A stretch of DNA of 52,047 nt from Candidatus Fusobacterium pullicola (GTDB taxonomy: Bacteria; Fusobacteriota; Fusobacteriia; Fusobacteriales; Fusobacteriaceae), in the NCBI GenBank assembly GCA_018883725.1, contig JAHLFN010000013.1, forward strand, positions 1 to 52,047. Reading direction: 5' to 3'. The notes beneath the pieces were generated by a model. That model saw only the letters and a program-made list of their open reading frames with translations, was not told where the DNA came from and did not search any database. Of the stretch, positions 36,091 through 44,746 are shown in pieces. The position numbers and the translations under genes were made by a program. Numbering within the stretch: position 1 is the first letter of the stretch; the number at the start of each line of letters is the position of its first letter.

Positions 36091-36958
36091 CTTTTTTCAC
36101 CTTTTTTAAAAATCTTATATATAAAAATCCTAAAGCTCCTAAAATTATTGTCAACATATATGAGATTGCACTTCCATATCCGATATTAAAGAAGGAAAAA
36201 GTTTGATTATAATTATAGAGCATAAAGGGTTCACCTATTTTTCTAAATCCAACAAGGGCAACTACTTCATCAAATATATTTATTCCAGCTAAGATTAAAT
36301 TAACTATAACAATTATAAATGAGGGTTTGAGAATAGGAAGTAATATATCCTTTATTTGATAAAAAGTAGATGCTCCATCTACTTGGGCAGCCTCAAAAAT
36401 ATCATCTGGAATAGCTTTAATATTAGCTAAAATAAGTATGCTACAAAAAGGAATAACTCTCCAAGAGAGTATAATTCCTAAAATTATCAGTGATATATAT
36501 CTATTATTTAACCAGAGTATTGCTCCATCAACAATTCCTAAAGAATATAAAATTTTATTTATTAAACCAAATTCAGGATAAAATATAAATTTCCATATAA
36601 CCCCATTCACAACTGGTGGAAGAGCCCAAGGGATAATAGCAACAGCAGTAAGAATATTACTTAATTTAGTATCTCTATTCAAAATTAATGCTATAGTAAA
36701 GCTTAGTATTGTTCCAACCACTAAAACTACTCCAATAATAACTCCTGTATTTATGAGAGTTGTATAAAAATCAAAGTTCTTAAATATTTCTATATAGTTT
36801 TGAAGCCCTATAATCTTTCTATCATAGGGCTTTGTAAGTTTATAAAACTGTAAACTATAAATTAAGGTGAGTAGTATTGGATAAAGTATCGTTAGAACTA
36901 CTATAAAGACTCCTGGTAGTATTAGAACATATGGTAATACTTTATCTTCTCTTTTCAT
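36077..36958 (-). CDS. Sugar-type ABC permease (MalF family)
   Basis: A 293-residue permease with six predicted helices. The EAA loop reads F-E-A-A-Q-V-D-G-A-S, which contacts the ATPase. The N-terminus is short, as in MalF-like proteins of oligosaccharide importers without the large periplasmic P2 loop. Its start codon overlaps the end of the binding protein gene by one base, and its 3' end overlaps the MalG-like gene, so the three are tightly coupled. Confidence 0.87.
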   Translation of the reverse strand: MKREDKVLPYVLILPGVFIVVLTILYPILLTLIYSLQFYKLTKPYDRKIIGLQNYIEIFKNFDFYTTLINTGVIIGVVLVVGTILSFTIALILNRDTKLSNILTAVAIIPWALPPVVNGVIWKFIFYPEFGLINKILYSLGIVDGAILWLNNRYISLIILGIILSWRVIPFCSILILANIKAIPDDIFEAAQVDGASTFYQIKDILLPILKPSFIIVIVNLILAGINIFDEVVALVGFRKIGEPFMLYNYNQTFSFFNIGYGSAISYMLTIILGALGFLYIRFLKKVKKDEKL

Positions 36959-38217
36959 TAATCTTTAATAAGCTCCTGAATTTTTGAATCTATTTGGTTA
37001 ACAGCCTCTTCAGGAGTAAGGTTCCCACTAGCCATACTATTTATAGCATTGTATATAGAGTTACTCATTTCAGCATAATAAGCTGGAACTCCATTAGGGA
37101 AAGGAGATTTAACAAGTATAGAAGTTTCCTTCATAGCACCAGAATTTTTTATTTCACCAGCATCAATAACTTCATTTAATACAGAAGTTCTAGTTGGAAT
37201 AGCACTAATCTCTTTAAAGAAAGCTTTTTGAGTTTCTTTAGAAGTGTACCATTTAACAAACTCTTTAGCAGCTTCTTTATTTTCTGATAAAGAAGATACT
37301 CCTACAGCCTCTGTAAGAGCCATAGTTTGAGTAGCTTTACTATCTTTTCCTGGAGGTAAAATAACTTCGATTTCACCAATAGCTTTTGATTGATCAGGAT
37401 CAACAGATCTAGCTATAAAAGATGTAGGTCCTACCATAAAAGCAGCATCTTTACTTAAAATTTGTCTATAAGTATCTAAACCATTCAAAGTTAAGTTAGC
37501 TGGATTAATAAGTCCTTTCTTTAACATATCATTGATAAAATTTAAAGTTGTTAAAGCATTTTCTCTATTTAGTGTACCATCATCATTAAATACTTTACCA
37601 TCTCTTAGATAAGTTAGCCAAATAAATGAAGTCGTAGTAGCTTCATTTGCATTTAAAGGGAAAGTATATGGATATTTTAATATATTTTTCTCTTTAAGTA
37701 TTTCCATATCTTTCATAACATCATTCCAAGTTTGAGGTTCATCTAATCCAGCTTGTTGATAAATCACTTTATTATAATATCCTATACGGAAATCATTTGC
37801 ATATGGAATAGCTAAAACTCTATCATTCACTATAAAAGTTGATATACTTGGAATATCTTTAATATCTTCCTGTGATAATTCTATTGGCTCTAGCCATTGA
37901 GCATCTTCAAACTCACCAATCCAAGACCAGTCAACTTCAAAAACATCAGCTGCAGCTTTATTTCCACTAGCGGCAATAGCAATTTTATTTCTTATATCAT
38001 CCCAAGAAACAGTTTCTATATTAACTTTAATTCCTTTTTCCTTTTCAAATTCAGCTAACATACTCTGCGGTGGTACTCCCCAATCAGGTATCATAAATGT
38101 TATCTCCTGATTTTTATTCTCTTTTACAGTTCCCTCATTTTTTTCTTTTGAACATCCAGTAAGAACTAAAATACCAGATAGTGTTAAAAATGTTGTTACC
38201 CAAAATTTTCTTTTCAT
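36958..38217 (-). CDS. Family 1 extracellular solute-binding lipoprotein
   Basis: About 419 residues from the ATG at 38217; a GTG five codons upstream overlaps the GGAG site and is less likely, although the spacing to the chosen ATG is long. The signal peptide ends in the lipobox VLTGCSK. The body shows the sugar-binding-protein pattern (GIKVNIETVSWDDIRNKI near 65 and ADVFEVDWSWIGEFED near 85). It delivers an unknown solute to the MalFG-type permeases. It is the first gene of the operon that ends in the double-cubane protein, and it has a strong promoter. Confidence 0.85.
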   Translation of the reverse strand: MKRKFWVTTFLTLSGILVLTGCSKEKNEGTVKENKNQEITFMIPDWGVPPQSMLAEFEKEKGIKVNIETVSWDDIRNKIAIAASGNKAAADVFEVDWSWIGEFEDAQWLEPIELSQEDIKDIPSISTFIVNDRVLAIPYANDFRIGYYNKVIYQQAGLDEPQTWNDVMKDMEILKEKNILKYPYTFPLNANEATTTSFIWLTYLRDGKVFNDDGTLNRENALTTLNFINDMLKKGLINPANLTLNGLDTYRQILSKDAAFMVGPTSFIARSVDPDQSKAIGEIEVILPPGKDSKATQTMALTEAVGVSSLSENKEAAKEFVKWYTSKETQKAFFKEISAIPTRTSVLNEVIDAGEIKNSGAMKETSILVKSPFPNGVPAYYAEMSNSIYNAINSMASGNLTPEEAVNQIDSKIQELIKD

Positions 38218-38258
38218 TTTTCTAATTACCACTCCTTTTATTTTTGTTAGCTAGGAAT

Positions 38259-38287
38259 AGTATAAGTTATATTTTTAGTAATGTCAA
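38259..38287 (-). promoter_or_regulatory. Promoter of the importer/double-cubane operon
   Basis: On the minus strand TTGACA (38282-38287) and TATACT (38259-38264) lie exactly 17 bases apart, about 40 bases before the binding protein start. The remaining stretch to the tRNA gene is A/T-rich with nothing else recognisable. Confidence 0.75.
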
Positions 38288-38459
38288 TAAAAGAAGATAA
38301 AAAATAGTGTTTTTTTTTATTCTCTTTTTGGTTAGATTTATATCAATAAAAAACAAAAAATAAAAAAAGAGAAAATAATTAGTTACAATACTTACTAATA
38401 AAGTTGATCATAACATATTTTTTCCCTTTTTTATAAAATTAAATAATTTATTAATAAAA

Positions 38460-38535
38460 TGGTGCTCCAGAGTGGAATCGAACCACCTACCTCTTGCTTA
38501 CCATGCAAGTGCTCTACCTAATGAGCTACTAGAGC
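38460..38535 (-). tRNA. tRNA-Thr (anticodon GGT)
   Basis: A 76-base tRNA with encoded CCA. The acceptor arms GCTCTAG and CTGGAGC pair with one G-U. The D-arm is GCTC/GAGC, the anticodon stem CTTGC/GCAAG holds the loop ATGGTAA, giving anticodon GGT for threonine codons ACC and ACT. The T-arm contains TTCGATT. All arms are intact. It stands alone between the importer operon and the radical SAM gene. Confidence 0.93.
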
Positions 38536-38576
38536 TAACTTATAAAAAGTATAACATAATTTTATATAAAATACAA

Positions 38577-39281
38577 CTATTGTTCAAAAACTCCTAAATC
38601 TTTATTATCTATTAAAAGTTCTATTCTTTCATCATTGATAAGATAAAAATAATTTTCAATAAACCACTTTACTAATTCATTATCCCTTTTTACAATAGTT
38701 CCATTATCGATAAAAATATTAATAGTAATACCTTTAAAATATTTCAGTCCTAATTCAATATCTCTCTTTATCATCTCTTTAGTTTGTCCCTTGGTGCAGA
38801 TAAGTAAGCATACAGAGTATACTTCTTTTCCAAGTTCAATTAGCTGATTTTCATTTAGAGTAAAATTTTTATTATAACCTTTTATTCTATATTCATTATC
38901 AAAGGTTTCTAGTCCCATTCTAAATCTAATGTCTATTCCTTCAAAATAGTTTCTAATCTCATTTAATCTTTTTGTATATCCGTAGTAAATTTCAAAATAT
39001 AGAGTTTTAATATTTTTTTCAATAACTATTTTTTTTATTTCAGCTAAAGTTTGCTTAGGAAGTTCAAAAACAGAACCCGAATTTATAACTTCAAGTACCC
39101 CATATTCTCCTGTAATCTCTTTGAGTACTTCTAAGTTTACTCTGTTTATTTCATTTTCATCAATAGAATTATCTTCAATGTAGTTACAAAAGCTACACTT
39201 TCCATATTTACATGGGAAGCTTTTGAGTAAAACAATTTCTCTTTTATGTTTATTTTCAATTTTATTATATCTTATTCCCAT
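38577..39281 (-). CDS. Radical SAM protein with CX4CX2C motif
   Basis: A 234-residue protein of the radical SAM type, of unknown function. The cysteine motif near residue 24 reads P-C-K-Y-G-K-C-S-F-C, that is CX4CX2C rather than the usual CX3CX2C. It is followed by strand-like VLEVINSGSVFELP, in place of the GGE motif, and G-L-E-T-F-D-N later, both typical of a TIM-barrel radical SAM fold. No auxiliary cluster is evident. AAAGGAT lies before the ATG. It is near the transposase-like gene on the same strand, but separated by 108 bases, so a link is unproven. Confidence 0.7.
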   Translation of the reverse strand: MGIRYNKIENKHKREIVLLKSFPCKYGKCSFCNYIEDNSIDENEINRVNLEVLKEITGEYGVLEVINSGSVFELPKQTLAEIKKIVIEKNIKTLYFEIYYGYTKRLNEIRNYFEGIDIRFRMGLETFDNEYRIKGYNKNFTLNENQLIELGKEVYSVCLLICTKGQTKEMIKRDIELGLKYFKGITINIFIDNGTIVKRDNELVKWFIENYFYLINDERIELLIDNKDLGVFEQ

Positions 39282-39389
39282 ACTTTATCCTTTCAATATT
39301 AAATTTAATGTAATATCTATTATATATTATTTTATAAATATCTTCAAATTTTTTTATTCTTAATAATAAATTGAAAGCATTATCTAAAA

Positions 39390-40517
39390 TTATTTAGATA
39401 TATCAAAATTTAAATTTGCAAATCCAAGATAAGCTGTACTGGTGAAAAGATAGATAATATTAGGATTGATAGGAGAAAACTTTATAAGTATATCTTGACC
39501 ATTTAATCCTTTCAAAATAGAAGAAATATATTGAAAATTTTTAACTCTAACCTTTGAATCAGTTATTTTTCTAGTTGTAAGTTGTAAAAAGATATCCAAT
39601 TGACGAATATATTTAATGCTATTTATTATATTATAATTTATAGAAAAAGCAAACTCTTTCTTTTGTAGATAAATATAATTACTCAAAAACTCCGTAAGTT
39701 TTACTAAAGTTAACTCATAATTATTTCTTTTATAAAAATCTTCAATATCATTTTTAATAAATTCAATGAATTTATATACCTCACTATTTTTAGTATAGTG
39801 CTCACTAATTTTTATCCCCAGTTTATTATATATCTCTTTTAAAATTTTTTTATTATTTATATTTTTTGAAGCAACTAAAATTTCTTTTGGAATAGTAAAT
39901 TTATTATGTTTAATAGAAACCTTTAATATTCCTTCTCTGATGAAGCCTAAAAGAGAGTAAAAATTTGAAAAATAGTAATCGATTGCGAAATTTATTGGCT
40001 CTAGAGAGGCAGAATCTAACATAATAAGTAGCCTAGGTACAACTTTTTTATTAGAAAAGAAATCATCTACTAGTATATAAAGAGGAATATCAAAAACTAA
40101 ATAACATTGATTTTCTTTTTTTATTTTTTCCATATATTTTACAGTAGTTTTATTAAAAAACTCATCTATGTTATTAACAATTCTATAAAAGGTTGCATAA
40201 CTTATAGAAAAGGTTTCGGGAAAATTATCCTTACAATCACTATAGAGTTTTGTAATATTTGTTTCACCAGACTCTTTACATATATTTTTTATTTTTTCTA
40301 AGCTATCTTCATCTATATTTCTAAAGGAGTTTTTATCTTCTCTCTCTTTTTTTTCTAGTCCAAGCATTCCCTTTTTTTTATAGGCATTTACCCATCTTTT
40401 AAGAGTTGAATAGGAGATATTTTCCTCCAGTTCTATCTCTTTCAATTTTTTTTCCTTTTTTAAAAAAGGCTCAATTATTTTGAAACGAGTTATTTCTAAT
40501 TCTTGTTCAGTTTTCAT
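39390..40517 (-). CDS. Transposase-derived HTH protein with degenerate DDE core
   Basis: A 375-residue protein. Residues 1-60 form a transposase-type helix-turn-helix (ENISYSTLKRWVNAYKKKG, then MLGLEKKER), followed by a second HTH-like region (about 72-115). Residues 135-265 resemble the RNase H-like core of Mu/Tn552-type transposases: VFDIPLYILVDD holds the first Asp (143). The expected D-N-G position reads ASKN (216-219), so the catalytic triad is broken; a lGI segment and an E-D-F stretch (259-261) follow. No inverted repeats flank it. It is divergent from a PTS gene and probably acts as a DNA-binding regulator. Function is inferred. Confidence 0.6.
   Translation of the reverse strand: MKTEQELEITRFKIIEPFLKKEKKLKEIELEENISYSTLKRWVNAYKKKGMLGLEKKEREDKNSFRNIDEDSLEKIKNICKESGETNITKLYSDCKDNFPETFSISYATFYRIVNNIDEFFNKTTVKYMEKIKKENQCYLVFDIPLYILVDDFFSNKKVVPRLLIMLDSASLEPINFAIDYYFSNFYSLLGFIREGILKVSIKHNKFTIPKEILVASKNINNKKILKEIYNKLGIKISEHYTKNSEVYKFIEFIKNDIEDFYKRNNYELTLVKLTEFLSNYIYLQKKEFAFSINYNIINSIKYIRQLDIFLQLTTRKITDSKVRVKNFQYISSILKGLNGQDILIKFSPINPNIIYLFTSTAYLGFANLNFDISK
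40461..40485 (+). repeat. Copy 1 of a 25-bp direct repeat (inside the regulator gene)
   Basis: Exactly the same 25 bases occur at 40592-40616. This copy covers codons 12-19 of the transposase-like gene. The repeat contains the imperfect palindrome TTCAA-N5-TTGAG on the minus strand. Confidence 0.85.
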
Positions 40518-40555
40518 TAAATTTCTCCTATAACTATTGTCTTTATTATAATAAA

Positions 40556-40584
40556 ATAATACACTATTTTTTAAAAAAAATCAA
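40556..40584 (-). promoter_or_regulatory. Promoter of the transposase-like gene
   Basis: On the minus strand TTGATT (40579-40584) and TATTAT (40556-40561) with a 17-base spacer, about 40 bases before the start codon, which follows TAGGAGAAA. Confidence 0.6.
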
Positions 40585-40591
40585 TTCTAAA

Positions 40592-40616
40592 TAAAAAAGG
40601 CTCAATTATTTTGAAA
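40592..40616 (+). repeat. Copy 2 of the 25-bp direct repeat (upstream of the PTS promoter)
   Basis: Identical in sequence and orientation to 40461-40485, 131 bases away. It ends six bases before the -35 hexamer of the PTS gene and lies just behind the -35 of the divergent regulator gene, a position suited to a regulatory site. Confidence 0.85.
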
Positions 40617-40622
40617 AAAATA

Positions 40623-40651
40623 TTGACTTTTTTAAAAAACTAAGATATATT
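40623..40651 (+). promoter_or_regulatory. Promoter of the PTS IICB gene
   Basis: TTGACT (40623-40628) and TATATT (40646-40651) with a 17-base spacer. Transcription should start near 40658, about 35 bases before the ATG. Confidence 0.7.
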
Positions 40652-40691
40652 AATAGTGTCAAAAAATATAAATTTATGGAGGAAAATTTTT

Positions 40692-42179
40692 ATGAAAATC
40701 TTCGCAGAAGTTCAAAAAATTGGAAAAGCTTTAATGACTCCAGTAGCTATATTACCAGCAGCAGGATTATTTTTAGCTTTTGGAAACAAGTTACACTTTA
40801 CTCTTATGGAGCAAGCAGGACAAATAATATTTTCTAACTTACCTTTACTATTTGCAATAGGAGCAGCTATAGGTCTTGTAGGTGGAGATGGTATAGCGGC
40901 TTTAGCAGCAGTAGTAGCTATATTAATAATGAATACAACTATGGGAATTATGACTGATGCAGCAGCAGGAGTTGCAAGTGGAGACCTATCATATGCTATG
41001 GTATTAGGAATTCCTACTCTACAAACAGGAGTATTTGGAGGATTAATAGCAGGTATTATCGCAGCAATTTGTTATAAAAAATTCTATAAAACTGAATTAC
41101 CAGCTTTCTTAGGATTCTTTGCTGGAAAAAGATTAGTTCCAATCATGACAGCAATATTAGCATTTTTAGTAGGATTAGCTATGCCAACAATATGGCAACC
41201 AGTTCAAATCGGATTAGCAAAATTATCTTTCTTAGCTAATGAAGTTAATACAAATGTGTCTACATTCATATTCGGAATAATAGAAAGAGCTTTAATCCCA
41301 TTCGGATTACATCATATATTCTATGCACCATTCTGGTATCAATTTGGAGAGTACACAACTAAAGCTGGTCAAGTAGTACAAGGAGACCAAACTATATGGT
41401 TTGCAATGTTAAAAGATGGAGTTCACTCATTTTCATCATCTACATATCAAGGAGCTGGAAAGTTCTTAACTGGAAAATTTGTTTTCATGATGTTTGGATT
41501 ACCAGCAGCAGCTTTAGCTATGTATCATGAAGCTAAGCCAGAGAATAAAAAAGTAGTTGGAGGAATTTTATTCTCAGCAGCTTTAACAGCTTTCTTAACA
41601 GGAATTACTGAGCCATTAGAGTTCTCATTCCTATTTGTTGCTCCAGTTTTATATGGAATACACTGTTTATTTGCAGGACTTTCATTTATGTTAATGAACT
41701 TATTCCAAGTTAGAATTGGAATGACTTTCTCAGGTGGATTAATAGACTATGTAGTATTTGGAGTATTACCAGGTACAAGTGGATTTGAAACAAGATGGTA
41801 TATGGTTATAATAGTTGGAATTTTCTTCTCTATAATCTATTACTTTGGATTCAGATTTGCAATTAGAAAATTCAATTTAAAAACTCCAGGAAGAGACGAA
41901 GCAACTTCAGAAGGTGGAGAAGCTCAAGCAGTTGAAGGAGATGCTTTAGCAGTAGGAGTTTTAGAAGCTTTAGGTGGAAAAGAAAACTTAATATCTTTAG
42001 ATTCTTGTATCACAAGATTAAGAGTAGAAGTTAAAGATACAACTATAGTAAAAGATGCTGATCTTAAAAAATTAGGAGCTTCAGGAGTGTTAAAAGTTGG
42101 AGCTCATGGAGTTCAAGCAATATTTGGATCAAAAGCACAATTCATTTGTAACGATTTAAAGAAAATGACTGGAATTTAA
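40692..42179 (+). CDS. PTS glucose-family transporter, EIICB component
   Basis: About 495 residues from the ATG at 40692, which follows GGAGG; an upstream in-frame start lies within the predicted transcript start and is rejected. The EIIC domain (about 1-395) has ten or so membrane segments and the [10 protein letters not shown] motif. The EIIB domain (about 420-495) has the phosphorylated cysteine in L-D-S-C-I-T-R-L-R. There is no EIIA domain, so a separate Crr-like EIIA must donate phosphate. Glucose, maltose or N-acetylglucosamine are possible substrates. It is monocistronic and divergent from the transposase-like regulator. Confidence 0.9.
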   Translation: MKIFAEVQKIGKALMTPVAILPAAGLFLAFGNKLHFTLMEQAGQIIFSNLPLLFAIGAAIGLVGGDGIAALAAVVAILIMNTTMGIMTDAAAGVASGDLSYAMVLGIPTLQTGVFGGLIAGIIAAICYKKFYKTELPAFLGFFAGKRLVPIMTAILAFLVGLAMPTIWQPVQIGLAKLSFLANEVNTNVSTFIFGIIERALIPFGLHHIFYAPFWYQFGEYTTKAGQVVQGDQTIWFAMLKDGVHSFSSSTYQGAGKFLTGKFVFMMFGLPAAALAMYHEAKPENKKVVGGILFSAALTAFLTGITEPLEFSFLFVAPVLYGIHCLFAGLSFMLMNLFQVRIGMTFSGGLIDYVVFGVLPGTSGFETRWYMVIIVGIFFSIIYYFGFRFAIRKFNLKTPGRDEATSEGGEAQAVEGDALAVGVLEALGGKENLISLDSCITRLRVEVKDTTIVKDADLKKLGASGVLKVGAHGVQAIFGSKAQFICNDLKKMTGI

Positions 42180-42225
42180 TAAGAAATTTTAGTTAATGTC
42201 ATATGGGTAATTTAATAAGGGTGGG

Positions 42226-42256
42226 AAAAAGGTTGTAATATACAGCCTTTTTTCTT
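42226..42256 (+). terminator. Intrinsic terminator after the PTS gene
   Basis: AAAAAGGTTGTA (42226-42237) pairs with TACAGCCTTTTT (42241-42252), 12 bp with one G-U, loop ATA, ending in T residues. Confidence 0.85.
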
Positions 42257-42329
42257 TTATATAAAAAAGTATTAAATTTATAAAATTTAGTGTTATAATT
42301 AAATTATTCAAAAAAATTGGAGGATGAGA

Positions 42330-43133
42330 ATGAGATATCTTATGCATAATAGAGAAGCTTCTTTGAAGCTTGAAAAAAGAATAAAGGATTATTTTCTTAA
42401 GATAAAAACTATAGAGATTAAGATAAATTTTTTAAATAAGGAGTATATAGGTATTATTGATGTAGAAAGCTTTAGATGGTTAAGCAATTTTGACTGTTTT
42501 AACTGTTTGACCAATTGTTGTGTGCAGTTCCCTTATAATTTTAACTCTAAAGCTAGAGAGGTAATATTAAATAATTTAAAAGAGTATAATGAGTTAACAA
42601 AAGCTGTTTCTATTATGAAAGAGGAGGGAATGACAGAAAAAGAGATAGAGGAATCTATAAAATTAGATGATATGCTTATTCCAAAAGAGTTTGAAGAAAA
42701 GGTGTTTGATAGATGTACTTGTTCTTGTGTTTACATAGATAGAAGTCTTTGTGCTTTACATAAAATATGTATAGATAAGGGAATGACACTTGAAGAGATT
42801 ATTGATACAAAACCTTTTTGGTGTTCAATTTATCCTTTAGAAATGATAGAAGATGGAAATAAATTGTATATTTTTGTCCCTACTCAAGGAAATAATTTTC
42901 TTTCAATGAATGACTGTGATTTCCCTTGTATGAATATAGAGAAAGCAAAATCTCCATATTTTAGAAGAGAGAATCCAATAGGATTTAAGATTGGTGAGTA
43001 TAAAGCTTTTATAGAGAATTATTATAGTGTATTAAATTATATATTCGGAGATGAATTTACTGAAAAAATATTAGAAAAGTTAGAGATAACTATAGAAAAG
43101 ATAGAAGATGAACAGTATATAAAGAAAAGATAA
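42330..43133 (+). CDS. Cysteine-rich DUF3109-like protein
   Basis: About 267 residues. The ATG at 42330 is seven bases after TTGGAGG; an ATG two codons earlier is too close to it. Cysteines are concentrated in D-C-F-N-C-L-T-N-C-C, C-T-C-S-C, S-L-C-A-L-H-K-I-C, W-C-S-I-Y-P and D-C-D-F-P-C. This resembles DUF3109/YkgJ-type proteins, thought to hold zinc or an iron-sulfur cluster. No enzyme role is known. It has no signal peptide, so it is expected in the cytosol. Single gene. Confidence 0.65.
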   Translation: MRYLMHNREASLKLEKRIKDYFLKIKTIEIKINFLNKEYIGIIDVESFRWLSNFDCFNCLTNCCVQFPYNFNSKAREVILNNLKEYNELTKAVSIMKEEGMTEKEIEESIKLDDMLIPKEFEEKVFDRCTCSCVYIDRSLCALHKICIDKGMTLEEIIDTKPFWCSIYPLEMIEDGNKLYIFVPTQGNNFLSMNDCDFPCMNIEKAKSPYFRRENPIGFKIGEYKAFIENYYSVLNYIFGDEFTEKILEKLEITIEKIEDEQYIKKR

Positions 43134-43150
43134 CTAAATAGTTACCAATA

Positions 43151-43204
43151 AAATATAAAGAGGGAGATTCTAACTGAAGTATTAAAATTTCCCTCTATTT
43201 ATTT
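43151..43204. terminator. Bidirectional intrinsic terminator
   Basis: AGAGGGA and TCCCTCT close a stem extended by AAATA/TATTT, with A and T runs on each side. It separates the convergent DUF3109-like and NhaC genes. Confidence 0.75.
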
Positions 43205-43205
43205 T

Positions 43206-44588
43206 TTATTTTTTTATTTTTTCGATAGTAATACCCGTAAAGCCGTAAAAGGCTGATATTACAGGAGATATAAGATTAAATAGGCAATAAGGTACATATA
43301 TCCATGGACCTATACCTAAAGCCCCCATCATAAAGGCACCACAAGTATTCCAAGGTATAAGAGGTGAAGTCATTGTTCCTGAATCTTCTAAAGCTCTAGA
43401 AAGATTTTTAGGAGCTAATCCCCTCTTTTCATAACTTTCTTTAAACATTCTACCTGGAATAACTATAGAAAGATACTGATCTCCTGCAACAGAATTTATA
43501 AATATAGGAGTTAGAAGTGTAGCTAATATTAATTTACCAGTAGTATCAGCAAACTTTAATATCTCTTGAGCTATTCTTCCAAGCATTCCAGATTTTTCCA
43601 TTATTCCACCAAAGGTCATTGCACATAAAATAATAGAAACTGTCCACATCATAGAGTTTAGTCCACCTCTATTTAGAAGCTCATCAACCATAGGGTTACC
43701 AGTATTTCCATTGAAACCATAATGAAGAGAGTAAAGAGCTGTTTTTAAAGAAGCTCCCTGGAATAGTATTCCAGCTCCACCACCAATTAAGGCACCAGCA
43801 AAAAGTCCTGGAATAGCAGGGACTTTCATAACAACCATTCCTATAACAAAAACAGGAATCAATAAAAGAAATGGGCTGATATTAAATGAGTTAGAAAGAG
43901 CACTTAATATCTCATTAACCTGAACAGTATCCACCTCTCCACTAGAACTATATTTTATACCTAATATTATAAATCCTATCAATGTAAAAATATATGAAGG
44001 TATAGTAGAACAAAGCATATGTTTTATATGATCAAATAATGTTGCACCTGCCATAGCTGGGGCTAATGTTGTTGTATCAGACATCGGAGATAATTTATCA
44101 CCAAAATATGCTCCAGAAATAATAGCACCTGCTATAACTGGTCTAGGAAGTCCTAAACCTTCTCCAATTCCTACTAAAGCAATTCCCACCGTAGAAGCTG
44201 TACTCCAAGAACTACCGGTAGCAAGAGAAACAATAGAGCAAATTATAACTGTAATAGGTAAAAATACTAACGGATTTATTATTTTTAAACCATAGTAAAT
44301 CATAGAAGGAACAATTCCTGATAGAATCCAACTTCCAATAACCATACCAATTATCATAAGAATAAGTATAGCTCTCATAGACATTTTGATAGTTTCAACT
44401 ACTCCATCTTCTAACTCATCCCAAGTGGAATATTTACATATCAAAGCAACAAAACCTGCAAACATAGCAGAAATAAAAATTGGTATATGTACTTCTAGTT
44501 TAGCTATCTGTACTGAATAAAAAAGTATTATTACTAAAAATATTATTGGTAATAATGCACAAGAAAGGGATACTTGTCTCTTTTTCAT
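43206..44588 (-). CDS. nhaC: NhaC-family Na+/H+ antiporter
   Basis: A 460-residue membrane protein with about twelve helices. The NhaC signature S-S-W-S-T-A-S-T-V-G-I-A-L near residue 127 and G-D-K-L-S-P-M-S-D-T-T-T-L-A-P near 162 are clear. It exchanges sodium for protons (some relatives move malate/lactate) across the inner membrane, for pH and sodium balance. The GGAG ribosome binding site lies about 14 bases from the ATG, rather far. It is a single gene with its own strong promoter. Confidence 0.9.
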   Translation of the reverse strand: MKKRQVSLSCALLPIIFLVIILFYSVQIAKLEVHIPIFISAMFAGFVALICKYSTWDELEDGVVETIKMSMRAILILMIIGMVIGSWILSGIVPSMIYYGLKIINPLVFLPITVIICSIVSLATGSSWSTASTVGIALVGIGEGLGLPRPVIAGAIISGAYFGDKLSPMSDTTTLAPAMAGATLFDHIKHMLCSTIPSYIFTLIGFIILGIKYSSSGEVDTVQVNEILSALSNSFNISPFLLLIPVFVIGMVVMKVPAIPGLFAGALIGGGAGILFQGASLKTALYSLHYGFNGNTGNPMVDELLNRGGLNSMMWTVSIILCAMTFGGIMEKSGMLGRIAQEILKFADTTGKLILATLLTPIFINSVAGDQYLSIVIPGRMFKESYEKRGLAPKNLSRALEDSGTMTSPLIPWNTCGAFMMGALGIGPWIYVPYCLFNLISPVISAFYGFTGITIEKIKK

Positions 44589-44635
44589 TTCTTATTTATC
44601 AACTCCTTTGATTAAAATATTTTTTTTAACAATTT

Positions 44636-44664
44636 AATATACTTTACATTAGAGAAAAAGTCAA
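44636..44664 (-). promoter_or_regulatory. Promoter of nhaC
   Basis: On the minus strand TTGACT (44659-44664) and TATATT (44636-44641) with 17 bases between, almost the same hexamers as the PTS promoter. Confidence 0.65.
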
Positions 44665-44694
44665 TATTTTTTTAAAAATTATTCTAGAATACAA

Positions 44695-44737
44695 GAATAG
44701 ACCTCACTTCTAAATTATTTAGAAGTGAGGTCTATTC
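44695..44737. terminator. Perfect 20-bp inverted repeat, probable terminator
   Basis: Arms at 44695-44714 and 44718-44737 are perfectly complementary with a 3-base loop, beginning GAATAGACC. It sits 10 bases past the stop of the cyclophilin gene, in the position of a terminator, but lacks a strong T run on either strand. Confidence 0.6.
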
Positions 44738-44746
44738 AAATTAATA

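Noticed and set aside
39390-40517. Active insertion sequence
   Set aside because: No terminal inverted repeats or target duplication were seen and the DDE core is incomplete; the 25-bp repeat is direct and has only one end outside the gene.
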